Shown here piece after piece: positions 1 to 7,806 of a stretch of 64,000 bases of DNA. The position numbers and the translations under genes are program-made. The notes under the pieces were generated by a model that was not told the origin of the DNA, ran no database searches, and saw only the letters and a program-made list of their open reading frames with translations. The stretch lies in contig JAIUNW010000001.1 in assembly GCA_020161535.1 (NCBI GenBank), forward strand, positions 496,001 to 560,000. The letters run 5' to 3'. Within the stretch, counting starts at the first letter, position 1. The number at the start of each line of letters is the position of its first letter. The DNA comes from Bacteroidota bacterium. Its GTDB lineage: Bacteria > Bacteroidota > Bacteroidia > Chitinophagales > Chitinophagaceae.

Positions 1-2
1 TC

Positions 3-416
3 AATGACAAGGCTTTTGACATTGTCTTCTCTAATTCTGTCATAGAACACCTGTTTAACTTTGAGAACCAGCAAAAAATGGCCAACGAAGCAATGCGGGT
101 CGGAAAGTATTACTATATCCAAACCCCCAACTTCTATTTCCCTATCGAACCTCATTGGATGTTTCCATTTTTTCAAGTGTTGCCCTTCAGCCTAAAAGTA
201 TTTCTAACAAGAAATTTCAATATGGGTCACTACAACAAGATACCCGATCAGAAAGAAGCGGAAAAACAAGTAAATGAGGTAAAGCTCCTGACGAGAGCAC
301 AAATGGCGAGGCTGTTTCCAAACGGCAAAATGTTTTTGGAAAAATTCCTGGGACTGAATAAATCGATCACGATGTACCATTTTCCTGATGAAAAGTTAAC
401 CAGCCAGGCTAACTAA
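3..416 (+). CDS. Class I SAM-dependent methyltransferase, C-terminal part (5' end outside window)
   Basis: The frame is open from base 3 to the stop at 414-416, so the gene starts upstream of the window. The visible protein opens with FDIVFSNSVIEHL, the motif IV/post-I region typical of Methyltransf_11-type SAM methyltransferases, followed by a YYIQTPNFYFPIEPHW segment that is common in sugar- or glycan-linked methyltransferases of surface polysaccharide clusters. The substrate cannot be told. The next gene, kdsA, also serves the cell surface, which fits but does not prove a role in glycan synthesis. The internal ATG at 78 is not the true start because the motif lies upstream of it. Confidence 0.75.
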   Translation, partial: NDKAFDIVFSNSVIEHLFNFENQQKMANEAMRVGKYYYIQTPNFYFPIEPHWMFPFFQVLPFSLKVFLTRNFNMGHYNKIPDQKEAEKQVNEVKLLTRAQMARLFPNGKMFLEKFLGLNKSITMYHFPDEKLTSQAN

Positions 417-431
417 GAACTTTACTTTATT

Positions 432-439
432 TACATTTG
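432..439 (+). promoter_or_regulatory. Candidate -7 promoter element for kdsA
   Basis: TACATTTG matches the Bacteroidota -7 consensus TAnnTTTG and lies 17 bases before the kdsA ATG. No clear -33 TTG is visible at the right distance, so this is a motif match only. Confidence 0.35.
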
Positions 440-456
440 ACTCCATACATTTTACT

Positions 457-1275
457 ATGCGACCATTCCTGAAAGAACTTTTCGCCGGGCAGCAATACGA
501 TGAAAAAAACTTTTTCCTGATTGCCGGCCCCTGTGTCATTGAGAACGAAGAACTGCTGACGCAGGTGGCAGAAAAAGTAAGCAGCGAATGTACCCGGCTG
601 GGCATCCCCTATATTTTTAAGTCTTCTTACCGAAAAGCCAATCGCACATCGGCTGCTTCTTTCACCGGACTCGGTGATGAACTTGGGCTATCGTTACTAA
701 AAAAAACCGGCGAGCGTTTTCACTTGCCAACTACCACCGATATACACGCACACGATGAGGCGGCACCGGCGGCCGTTTATGCCGACGTATTACAGATCCC
801 CGCCTTCCTTTGCCGCCAAACCGATTTGCTGGTCGCTGCGGCACAAACGGGCAAGGTGATCAATGTGAAAAAAGGACAATTCCTCAGCGGGCCCGCCATG
901 CGCTTCGCTGTGGAGAAAATTCGCAATGCAGGCAACGATAAAATCATCCTTACTGAAAGAGGTACAACCTTTGGTTACCAAGACCTGGTGGTTGATTTCC
1001 GCAACATTCCCTGGATGAAATCACATGGCGTACCGGTAGTGATGGATGTTACCCATAGCCTGCAGCAACCCAACCAAAGCTCGGGTGTAACCGGGGGCAA
1101 CCCGCAACTCATTGGTACCATCGCCAAAGCCGCGCTGGCGGCCGGTGCCGATGGACTGTTCATAGAAACACATCCCAATCCCGCCGCCGCGCTCAGTGAT
1201 GGCGCCAATATGCTGCAATTGGATTTATTGCCTTCCTTGTTGGAAGAGCTGGTGCGGTTGCGCCAAGCATTGTAG
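457..1275 (+). CDS. kdsA: 3-deoxy-8-phosphooctulonate synthase (KDO-8-P synthase)
   Basis: Condenses phosphoenolpyruvate with arabinose 5-phosphate to make KDO 8-phosphate, the precursor of the inner-core sugar of lipopolysaccharide; cytosolic. The 272-residue length is normal. Family signatures are seen in order: FFLIAGPCVIE near residue 20, FKSSYRKANRTS near 50, LQIPAFLCRQTDLL near 110, NVKKGQFLSG near 135, LTERGTTFGY near 165 and the late DGLFIETHPNP. These separate it from DAHP synthase, which is a different gene at 51234-52325. The ATG at 457 follows a -7-like box. It is the only recognisable LPS gene in the window. Confidence 0.95.
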   Translation: MRPFLKELFAGQQYDEKNFFLIAGPCVIENEELLTQVAEKVSSECTRLGIPYIFKSSYRKANRTSAASFTGLGDELGLSLLKKTGERFHLPTTTDIHAHDEAAPAAVYADVLQIPAFLCRQTDLLVAAAQTGKVINVKKGQFLSGPAMRFAVEKIRNAGNDKIILTERGTTFGYQDLVVDFRNIPWMKSHGVPVVMDVTHSLQQPNQSSGVTGGNPQLIGTIAKAALAAGADGLFIETHPNPAAALSDGANMLQLDLLPSLLEELVRLRQAL

Positions 1276-1577
1276 CCGCAATAGTGGTGCATGCACCGTG
1301 CTTCACGCTCGATTATTCTCTTCGGTAATTGCATTTTTGTCAAACATCGTTGGCCCCAGAGATGGTATAAAAAGCCCATTAGGGAACAGGAAAGCCCTAC
1401 ATCTTTTTAGTGAATGACGACCGGCTTCTTGGCACGGTTGAACCATAGATTGGGTTACGTTGTACAATAGCGGGACAGAAAACTATACTAAATTTATTAG
1501 CTTTATTTTGGCAAAACATACTCTAAAATCCTCAATTCGCGATTTGCGAATTGAGGATTTTAGAGTATGTTTGACTT
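1276..1577. other. Intergenic stretch without a gene, ending in a large hairpin
   Basis: About 300 bases between kdsA and the HTH gene. I find no convincing reading frame. The last 64 bases hold the perfect inverted repeat described separately. TATTTTGG near 1503-1510 resembles a weak -7 box placed so that transcription would begin inside the left arm of the repeat. Confidence 0.5.
1514..1572 (+). promoter_or_regulatory. Perfect 27-bp inverted repeat directly upstream of the HTH/NTase pair
   Basis: The left arm 1514-1540 and right arm 1546-1572 are exact reverse complements with a 5-base GATTT loop. The right arm ends 5 bases before the ATG at 1578. There is no U-tract after it, and a gene begins at once, so it does not look like a terminator. 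It could be a DNA operator for the HTH protein encoded next, or an RNA hairpin in the leader that hides the ribosome-binding region. An inserted repeat element is also possible. Confidence 0.7.
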
Positions 1578-2096
1578 ATGAGAAAACACAATGGCATGCG
1601 GCCACAGGATATAGTAATCCTTTTGAAAATTATTGTGAAGGGTGCTCTGCCTTGGCAAAATAAGGACTTAGCCGCAGAACTATTTATCAGTCCTTCTGAA
1701 ATATCCGAATCACTTTACAGGAGTTCACTGGCCGGGTTGATTGATTCTGACCAACGCAAGAAAGTTTATCGTCAATCGATGATGGAGTTCTTAGAACATG
1801 GCCTGCATTATGTTTTCCCAACACAACCCGGCACAATAGCAAATGGCGTTTACACTGCCCATTCCCACCCTTTCATGCAGCAACAATTCAAAGTTGAAGC
1901 CCTACATTATGTTTGGCCGGAAGCCCAGGGTAATGTACGAGGTTTAAGCATCGAGCCATTATATAAAGAACAAGTAAAAGCTGCTTTACGTGATGAAAAA
2001 TTATACCTAATGCTTGCCCTTCTCGATGTTATTCGGGTTGGCCGGGTACGGGAATGCAAAGTCGCCATTGATGAACTCAAAAAACTGATACTATGA
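1578..2096 (+). CDS. Winged-helix-like DNA-binding protein paired with a nucleotidyltransferase
   Basis: A 172-residue protein. Residues 7-60 (MRPQDIVILL, then LAAELFISPSEISESLYRS) read as a MarR/ArsR-like helix-turn-helix. The remainder has a conserved-looking core: EFLEHGLHYVFP, YVWPEAQGNVRGLSIEPLY and LALLDVIRVGRVRE. From memory, similar proteins occur in many bacteria beside a nucleotidyltransferase and have no assigned function. The stop overlaps the next gene by ATGA (2093-2096), which implies translational coupling. The start could instead be the ATG at 1596, where the HTH begins and which leaves more room after the hairpin. By analogy with toxin-antitoxin operons it may be the autoregulating partner; that is inference. 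Confidence 0.75.
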   Translation: MRKHNGMRPQDIVILLKIIVKGALPWQNKDLAAELFISPSEISESLYRSSLAGLIDSDQRKKVYRQSMMEFLEHGLHYVFPTQPGTIANGVYTAHSHPFMQQQFKVEALHYVWPEAQGNVRGLSIEPLYKEQVKAALRDEKLYLMLALLDVIRVGRVRECKVAIDELKKLIL

Positions 2097-2779
2097 AACA
2101 TGTGCACGAGAATATTGTTCGTATCAAAGCAGTACAAAGTAGTCTGGGAGAGCTCAGGGATAAAGTTGTTTATGTCGGTGGCGCAACCGTTTCCCTATAT
2201 GCCCAACGAGAAGCACCGGAGATACGCGAAACCAAAGACGTTGATATCCTGGTTGAAATAGCAACGAACTGGGACTACGCAGCTGTTGAAGAACAACTCC
2301 GTCGTCTTGGATATCAGAACGACCTGGAATCTAAGTTTATTGGCCGCTATGTGTTATCGGGACTTATAGTTGACTTAATGGCCACAGAGGAAAAAATATT
2401 GGGGTTCAGCAATAAATGGTATAAAGAAGGCTTTCATACTGCGATCAATCACCAGATAGACGATCTTGTTACAGTAAAAATATTTGACTGCCCGCATTTC
2501 ATTGGTTCCAAAATCGAGGCCTTTAAAAATCGTGGAAAAGGTGATGGACGATTTAGTAGTGATTTTGAAGATATCGTGTTCATTCTCGAAAACCGACCTA
2601 CTGTCTGGGAGGAAATGGAACGAACAACCTCGAAGCTAAAAAAATACCTGAAACAAGAATTTCAAGCATTTGCCGTAAATCCCTACATGGAAGAATGGAT
2701 AGCTTCCCACTCCAACTTTTATACTGCCCAAAGTACATCCCTGATCCTGGAAAGCCTTACAAAATATGTAGGTAGTTAA
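2093..2779 (+). CDS. Nucleotidyltransferase-fold protein (MNT/AbiEii-like)
   Basis: A 228-residue protein with the polymerase-beta nucleotidyltransferase pattern: VYVGGATVSLYA near residue 27 (the hG[G/S] helix), KDVDILVE near 48 (DxD metal ligands) and LIVDLM near 90 (third acidic residue). A basic helix with KIEAFKNRGKGDGR follows, as in AbiEii-type enzymes. All three catalytic acids are present, so the enzyme should be active. The ATG overlaps the stop of the HTH gene by four bases. The pair resembles type IV toxin-antitoxin or abortive-infection modules, but the target (tRNA, protein or small molecule) cannot be read from the sequence. A gap of 77 bases separates it from the convergent GNAT gene. 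Confidence 0.8.
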   Translation: MKHVHENIVRIKAVQSSLGELRDKVVYVGGATVSLYAQREAPEIRETKDVDILVEIATNWDYAAVEEQLRRLGYQNDLESKFIGRYVLSGLIVDLMATEEKILGFSNKWYKEGFHTAINHQIDDLVTVKIFDCPHFIGSKIEAFKNRGKGDGRFSSDFEDIVFILENRPTVWEEMERTTSKLKKYLKQEFQAFAVNPYMEEWIASHSNFYTAQSTSLILESLTKYVGS

Positions 2780-2856
2780 CTTAAATAACGATCATGCCGA
2801 TCCAAATCCCTCTTAAAATCATATTGTAAAGTAATCCGTGTAGTTAAAAAGTTTAT

Positions 2857-3378
2857 CTACAAAACCTGAAATTTCATAAGAATATCTTGTTGATCATCAT
2901 CACCCAGCTTGAAAATGTGCCGGCCAAAAGCTTTGAAGCCATAGTTTTCATAAAAGCCCATCGCTTTCGGGTTCTCTTCCCATACACCCAGCCACACAAA
3001 ATCAAACCCACGGTCACGGGCAACCGAAACCGCTTTGTCGCAGAACAGCTTTCCAATTTTCTTTCCCTGGAATGCTTTCAACACATAAATCCGTTCTATT
3101 TCCAGCGATCGCTCACCTTTTAATTCTGTTTGTGAATGCCCGGTGTTCAATCGCAAAAAACCGGCTACCTGCTGGTCGAACCACGCGAAATAATATAAAA
3201 TGGTTTCATCCTGTAGCTCTTTCAGCAATTGTTCCGTCGAAAAATGGGTTATTATATGCTGCTCCAGGTTTTCAGGCGTATTGACGGCCCCATAGGTGTC
3301 AATAAAGGTTTGTATACTGATTGTACGCAAAACATCGACATCGGTGATTGCCACTGGCTGTATGTTTATCCATTCCAT
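2857..3378 (-). CDS. GNAT family N-acetyltransferase
   Basis: A 173-residue acetyl-CoA-dependent acetyltransferase, substrate unknown. The fold is shown by the central strand and motif A region, ERIYVLKAFQGKKIGKLF (the R/Q-x-x-G-x-G/A-like acetyl-CoA loop), and the late GFYENYGFKAFGRHIF motif B. I take the ATG at 3378 because the longer frame to 3585 would run through the terminator and 3' end of the protease gene upstream. It lies behind the terminator at 3407-3429, so it needs its own promoter or read-through. Confidence 0.85.
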   Translation of the reverse strand: MEWINIQPVAITDVDVLRTISIQTFIDTYGAVNTPENLEQHIITHFSTEQLLKELQDETILYYFAWFDQQVAGFLRLNTGHSQTELKGERSLEIERIYVLKAFQGKKIGKLFCDKAVSVARDRGFDFVWLGVWEENPKAMGFYENYGFKAFGRHIFKLGDDDQQDILMKFQVL

Positions 3379-3406
3379 AAAGGGTGTAACAAGAACATTC
3401 AATATA

Positions 3407-3429
3407 AAGAAAAAGCGGCCGAAGCCGCT
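3407..3429 (-). terminator. Rho-independent terminator of the tricorn-like protease gene
   Basis: On the minus strand AGCGGC, a TTCG tetraloop and GCCGCT form a stable 6-bp stem followed by TTTTTCTTT. It begins five bases after the stop codon at 3434. Confidence 0.85.
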
Positions 3430-3433
3430 CATT

Positions 3434-6400
3434 CTATTTGTACTTAAACGCTTTATTGGGGTGCGGTGGCGGCGGCGGCACAGGCACCGGTTTCTCTTTG
3501 ATTTGTTGTTGCAGGTATTTGATGGCATATTCAAGCTGCGCATCTTTTCCCTTATAGGTTTCGAAGGGAAGATTATCCACTTCAATATCGGGTACTACGC
3601 CCTCGCCTTCAATCAGCCATTTTCCTTCAGGGCCGTAAACACCAAATTCTGCAGCCGTGGCAACGCCGTTGTCAACCAACCGGTTACTGCCCGTCAACCA
3701 GATCTCGCCACCCCAGGTACGCATACCAATCACTTTACCCAATCCCAATCGACGGAATCCTTCCGACACAGCTTCGCCATCAGACGCTGTTTGCTGGTCG
3801 CACAGAATTACCATGTGGCCGCGGAAAGCATATTGCATGTTCCAATAGGGTTTCCCCGCGCGACCCTGCCAGTACATCCAGGCCTTGCGCATGAGCTTCT
3901 CCAAAACCCAGCTATCTATATTGCCACCGTTGTTGTTGCGTACATCGATGATGAGTCCGCTGCGGTTAAATACCGGATAATACTGCTTCACAAAATCGTC
4001 CATATCGTCTGAGCCCATGGCCTTGAGGTGAACATACCCGATATCATTGCTACTCATCGCATCTACTTTCTCGCGATTATTCAATTCCCATTCATTGTAC
4101 CGCAATAATTTATCGACATAACCCGCGCAGGGTTTGATTACTTCGGCATAACTAACGCCTTTGGCGTTTGTCAATGTCAGTTTCACTGCGCGACCAACTT
4201 TATTCAGCAACAAAGCCTGAATACTACCCACTTCTTTCAAAGGTATATTGTCGATCATGGTAATCACGTCAGCTTCGCGAATGGCAGATCCACGGGTGGC
4301 CAGCGGAGACCGAAAATCTGGATAGTCGGCATCTGAACGATATATATGTACAATCTTTTCGCCATTCGCCACGCGTTCGGTACGTGCCCCCAAAAAGCCC
4401 ATCGGCATCTGGTCGGGCGAATGGCGCTTGTCGCCACCACCTACAAAAGTGTGTAGCGCCGATAGTTCACCCACCATCTGGCTGATCAGGTCGTCCAATT
4501 CCCAACGATCGGTAACACGCTCCACCAGGGCTTCGTATTGCTGTCGCACCGCCAACCAATCCACCTGGTGCATATCGCGGTCGTAAAAATAATCGCGCAT
4601 CAACAACCAGGCATCGTGAAAAATCTGCTTCCAGTCTTGCACCGGATCCAGCACATAGGACCAGTTATCGAGCGACAACCTCGATTTGTCATAATCCACT
4701 TTTTGCCCATTGGCTTCTGCTATCGCCAACAGGTTGTTCTGGAAATTCAACAATATTTTCTTTTTATCGGCCGACAATTGCACGCTTTCCACTTTCTTCG
4801 CCGCTTCTATCGGTTCGTATTTTTTTGCCGCCTCAATTTTCAACGATTGTAAAGTAGCGCCCTCAAGGCTACCCTCTTCACCACGATCCAACCAATAGAG
4901 ATAACCATCCGCCACCCATAGTCCGCCATAGTTGCCGCTTTTCACCGGCACCTGGTACAATTCATCGGTAACGCGGTCCCAATCCACTTCCTTGTCAACA
5001 ATCACTTCTTTTGTTTTCTTGGCCTTCCCTTTAGGTTTCTTTTCCGCTACTTCCGCCTTCTTTTCCATCCACAACGAATCAGTGAGCCAGGAATCATCCA
5101 TCACAAAAGGAAACTTGGCTGCACTGTCGAGTGCCATCGCATAGATATTGGTTGTTTCCGTATAATACGGCTCGGGTGCCCTCGAGCCCCAGGGACCACC
5201 CACACGCGTTTTCAGGTTGCGGTCCGATAAAAAATACAACCACTTGCTGTCTTTCGACCAGGCAGCCCCATAACTATCGAGCCGCGAAGTAGTAATGGCA
5301 CGCAGTTTTTTCTTTTGTAATTCAAACAACCACAATTGACTGTTCAGGTTGGCAATACCGTTGGTAAACGTAAAATATTTACTATCGGGCGACCAATTGA
5401 TGTCGCCGATGCCGGCATAACTACTGTCGAACGTAAACAGAATATTCCCATTGCGCATATCGGCCAATCGCATCACTGCATTTTTGTCAACAAATGCCAC
5501 CCATTTTGCATCGGGCGACACCGTAAAATTGGTGATCAGGGTCTTGGTACCATGCGTCACCTGGCGGGCGCTGTCGCTGCCATCGGCCGACATTTTCCAG
5601 ATCTCGAACTCACCACTCTTATCGCTCAGCACGGCAATATTTTTGTCGTCGATAAAATGTACTTCGCGGTGGCGAATACCATCCTGTTTGCGTGGCTCGA
5701 TCCATCGATCGCTTTTGGCCGGCGATACAAAAACACGCCCGCGGCTGATCAAAGCAGCATAATTGCCATTGGGCGAAATATCTGCATAGCTGATACTACC
5801 CGAAGGGTTCTTGATCCAACGCGGCTTGCGCTGGTCGAAATCAGACCGCAATGTAATGGGCAGAACTTTTTCCTGGTTGGTGGCGATATCATACAGGCAG
5901 ACATCTGCGCCTTTCTGGTATACCACGCGGCCATTTTGCAGGTTGGGCGATTGCAGGTCCCAGCCTTTGGAGAAGGTTTGCTGCTGTAGGTCTTTGCCAC
6001 TGCTGTTCATGCTCCAGAGGTTCATGGTACCATCGCGGTCGCTTAAAAAATATACGCGGCCATTGTAAAACATCGGGCTGGTACTGGTGCCTTTGTAATC
6101 GGCCGTGAGGTTTACCGCTTCATGCTTACCGTCAAATTTCCAAATCTGCTCAATGAATCCACCAACATAGCGTTTCGTTTTGCTGCCTTGGTTGGGCAAG
6201 CGGGTGAAATACAAATTCCCTTCACCGTCATAAACCCCAAAGGAAGCTTGCCAAAGTGGCACTGGCTCGCGTTGCAGGCTCTTGGGATCCACCGTAAACA
6301 ATTGCGGCATTTCAGTTTGCGCAAACAGGCTGCTCCTGAAAAGGATCTTACCGTTCGGCAGATAACCCGATGGATAAATCGCACTTCCATCGTAGGTGAT

Positions 6401-6697
6401 TCGTTTGGGAACACCGCCGACGGCCGGCATGGTGTACAGTTCTGACGGACCTTCATACTGTCCAATAAAAACCAGTTGCTGCCCATCGGGTGAAAATTTC
6501 GCAGCTGATTCCATTCCTGCATGGGTGGTGAGTCGCGAACTGTTTCCGGTCGAAAGATCATAGGTCCACAGATCGCCTTCAGCCGTAAATACAACAGCAT
6601 TTTCGTAAATCGCGGGATAGCGGTAATATCCCTTTTGCTGGCCATATGCTGAAGCGCAGATCAGCAAGGCCAACGCCGACAAAAGCCGGATTTGCAT
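3434..6697 (-). CDS. Tricorn-like S41 family peptidase with N-terminal PD40 beta-propellers
   Basis: A predicted 1087-residue exported protease. Residues 1-20 form a signal peptide (MQIRLLSALALLICASAYGQ), so the ATG at 6697 is chosen rather than the one 18 codons upstream. Residues about 25-600 are beta-propeller repeats of the WD40/PD40 type (AKFSPDGQQLVFIG, ADISPNGNYAALIS, INWSPDSKYFTF). A tricorn C1-like helical segment and PDZ-like region follow, then the S41 core with LIIDVRNNNGGN and the TASDGE nucleophile loop near residue 972. HTFVGGGD near 790 may supply the catalytic histidine. The tail is proline-rich. It probably breaks down peptides in the periplasm; the next gene upstream is also a peptidase, and the two may form an operon (16-bp gap). 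Confidence 0.9.
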   Translation of the reverse strand: MQIRLLSALALLICASAYGQQKGYYRYPAIYENAVVFTAEGDLWTYDLSTGNSSRLTTHAGMESAAKFSPDGQQLVFIGQYEGPSELYTMPAVGGVPKRITYDGSAIYPSGYLPNGKILFRSSLFAQTEMPQLFTVDPKSLQREPVPLWQASFGVYDGEGNLYFTRLPNQGSKTKRYVGGFIEQIWKFDGKHEAVNLTADYKGTSTSPMFYNGRVYFLSDRDGTMNLWSMNSSGKDLQQQTFSKGWDLQSPNLQNGRVVYQKGADVCLYDIATNQEKVLPITLRSDFDQRKPRWIKNPSGSISYADISPNGNYAALISRGRVFVSPAKSDRWIEPRKQDGIRHREVHFIDDKNIAVLSDKSGEFEIWKMSADGSDSARQVTHGTKTLITNFTVSPDAKWVAFVDKNAVMRLADMRNGNILFTFDSSYAGIGDINWSPDSKYFTFTNGIANLNSQLWLFELQKKKLRAITTSRLDSYGAAWSKDSKWLYFLSDRNLKTRVGGPWGSRAPEPYYTETTNIYAMALDSAAKFPFVMDDSWLTDSLWMEKKAEVAEKKPKGKAKKTKEVIVDKEVDWDRVTDELYQVPVKSGNYGGLWVADGYLYWLDRGEEGSLEGATLQSLKIEAAKKYEPIEAAKKVESVQLSADKKKILLNFQNNLLAIAEANGQKVDYDKSRLSLDNWSYVLDPVQDWKQIFHDAWLLMRDYFYDRDMHQVDWLAVRQQYEALVERVTDRWELDDLISQMVGELSALHTFVGGGDKRHSPDQMPMGFLGARTERVANGEKIVHIYRSDADYPDFRSPLATRGSAIREADVITMIDNIPLKEVGSIQALLLNKVGRAVKLTLTNAKGVSYAEVIKPCAGYVDKLLRYNEWELNNREKVDAMSSNDIGYVHLKAMGSDDMDDFVKQYYPVFNRSGLIIDVRNNNGGNIDSWVLEKLMRKAWMYWQGRAGKPYWNMQYAFRGHMVILCDQQTASDGEAVSEGFRRLGLGKVIGMRTWGGEIWLTGSNRLVDNGVATAAEFGVYGPEGKWLIEGEGVVPDIEVDNLPFETYKGKDAQLEYAIKYLQQQIKEKPVPVPPPPPHPNKAFKYK

Positions 6698-6713
6698 AGT
6701 GGGTAATTTGGGG

Positions 6714-7754
6714 TTATTTGTATATCTGAACTTCAATTTTTCCATCGGCATGTATTACTCCACGATACATGCCTTCGGTGTTAAACGGCATTGCATAATT
6801 GCCATCTTTGTCTACCGCAATCAATCCGCCATCACCGCCCAAAGCGGGCACTTGTTTCATGACCAGTTCATTCGCCGCGTCGATCAATGAAAACTTCCCA
6901 AACTGCATCATGTCGCTGATGGTTTTGGCCACCACCAAACGAATAAAATATTCGCCCCAGCCGGTACAACTGATGGCGCAGGTTTTATTGTTCGCATAAG
7001 TGCCCGCGCCGATAATGGGTGCATCACCGATACGACCATATTTTTTATTGGTCATGCCACCAGTACTGGTACCGGCCGCCAGGTTGCCCGACTTGTCGAG
7101 GGCCACCGCACCCACGGTGCCAAACTTCGAATCTTTGTTCTCGAACAAAAAAGCCTGCGTCACTTTCTTGCTGCCATGATCCAGTTCTGTTTTGAGCGAG
7201 TCTTCTTTCTTCACCCGCTGCAACGATTTCCAACGCTCTTCGGTATAGAAATATGATGGATCTACAATCTGTAAACCCTGGTCGGCTGCGAATTTCTCCG
7301 CCCCTTTTCCCGCCATCATCACGTGGTTGCTTTTTTCCATCACGGCACGCGCTGCCAGAATGGGGTTTCGGATTACCGTAACACCGGCCACCGAACCTGC
7401 TTGTAAACCTGAGCCATCCATGACCGCCGCATCCATTTCATTTTTTCCTTCATTGGTAAACACGGCTCCCTTGCCGGCATTGAAAAGTGGGTTGTCTTCC
7501 ATCACCAGGATGGCTGCGGTTACCGCATCCATCGCCTTCCCGCCCGATTGCAAAACCGCATAGCCTTTTTGCAGGGCCAGGGTCAACGCTTCGCGGAAAG
7601 CCTGTTCCCGTTCGGGCGTCATTTGGCTCTTCAAAATGGTTCCGGCGCCGCCATGGATCACCAAAACGTATTTTTCCCTGGTATTTTCAGCATGATTTTG
7701 GCTGAATAGGTTGTTAAATAACAAGATTCCCAATAAACTGTATATCAGTCGCAT
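6714..7754 (-). CDS. iaaA: Isoaspartyl peptidase / L-asparaginase (Ntn hydrolase)
   Basis: A 346-residue threonine-dependent hydrolase that removes isoaspartyl residues or deaminates asparagine and matures by self-cleavage. Seen: LVIHGGAGT near residue 33, the DSKFGTVGAVALD autocleavage site in which the Thr of GTVG becomes the new N-terminus, and GTSTGGMTNK. The start at 7754 gives a signal peptide (MRLIYSLLGILLFNNLFSQ); the longer frame to 7826 lacks one at its N-terminus and would overlap the divergent tamB. It lies just upstream of, and probably co-transcribed with, the tricorn-like protease, which suggests a shared role in periplasmic peptide turnover. Confidence 0.92.
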   Translation of the reverse strand: MRLIYSLLGILLFNNLFSQNHAENTREKYVLVIHGGAGTILKSQMTPEREQAFREALTLALQKGYAVLQSGGKAMDAVTAAILVMEDNPLFNAGKGAVFTNEGKNEMDAAVMDGSGLQAGSVAGVTVIRNPILAARAVMEKSNHVMMAGKGAEKFAADQGLQIVDPSYFYTEERWKSLQRVKKEDSLKTELDHGSKKVTQAFLFENKDSKFGTVGAVALDKSGNLAAGTSTGGMTNKKYGRIGDAPIIGAGTYANNKTCAISCTGWGEYFIRLVVAKTISDMMQFGKFSLIDAANELVMKQVPALGGDGGLIAVDKDGNYAMPFNTEGMYRGVIHADGKIEVQIYK

Positions 7755-7806
7755 ATAGTAATTTCGTTTAATTGACCGGTAATCCGTGTCACCAAAGTAG
7801 CGAATC

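Noticed and set aside
1460..1663. Frame of 67 codons that crosses the hairpin and enters the HTH gene
   Set aside because: Half of it is translated from the inverted repeat and the rest is out of frame with the HTH motif.
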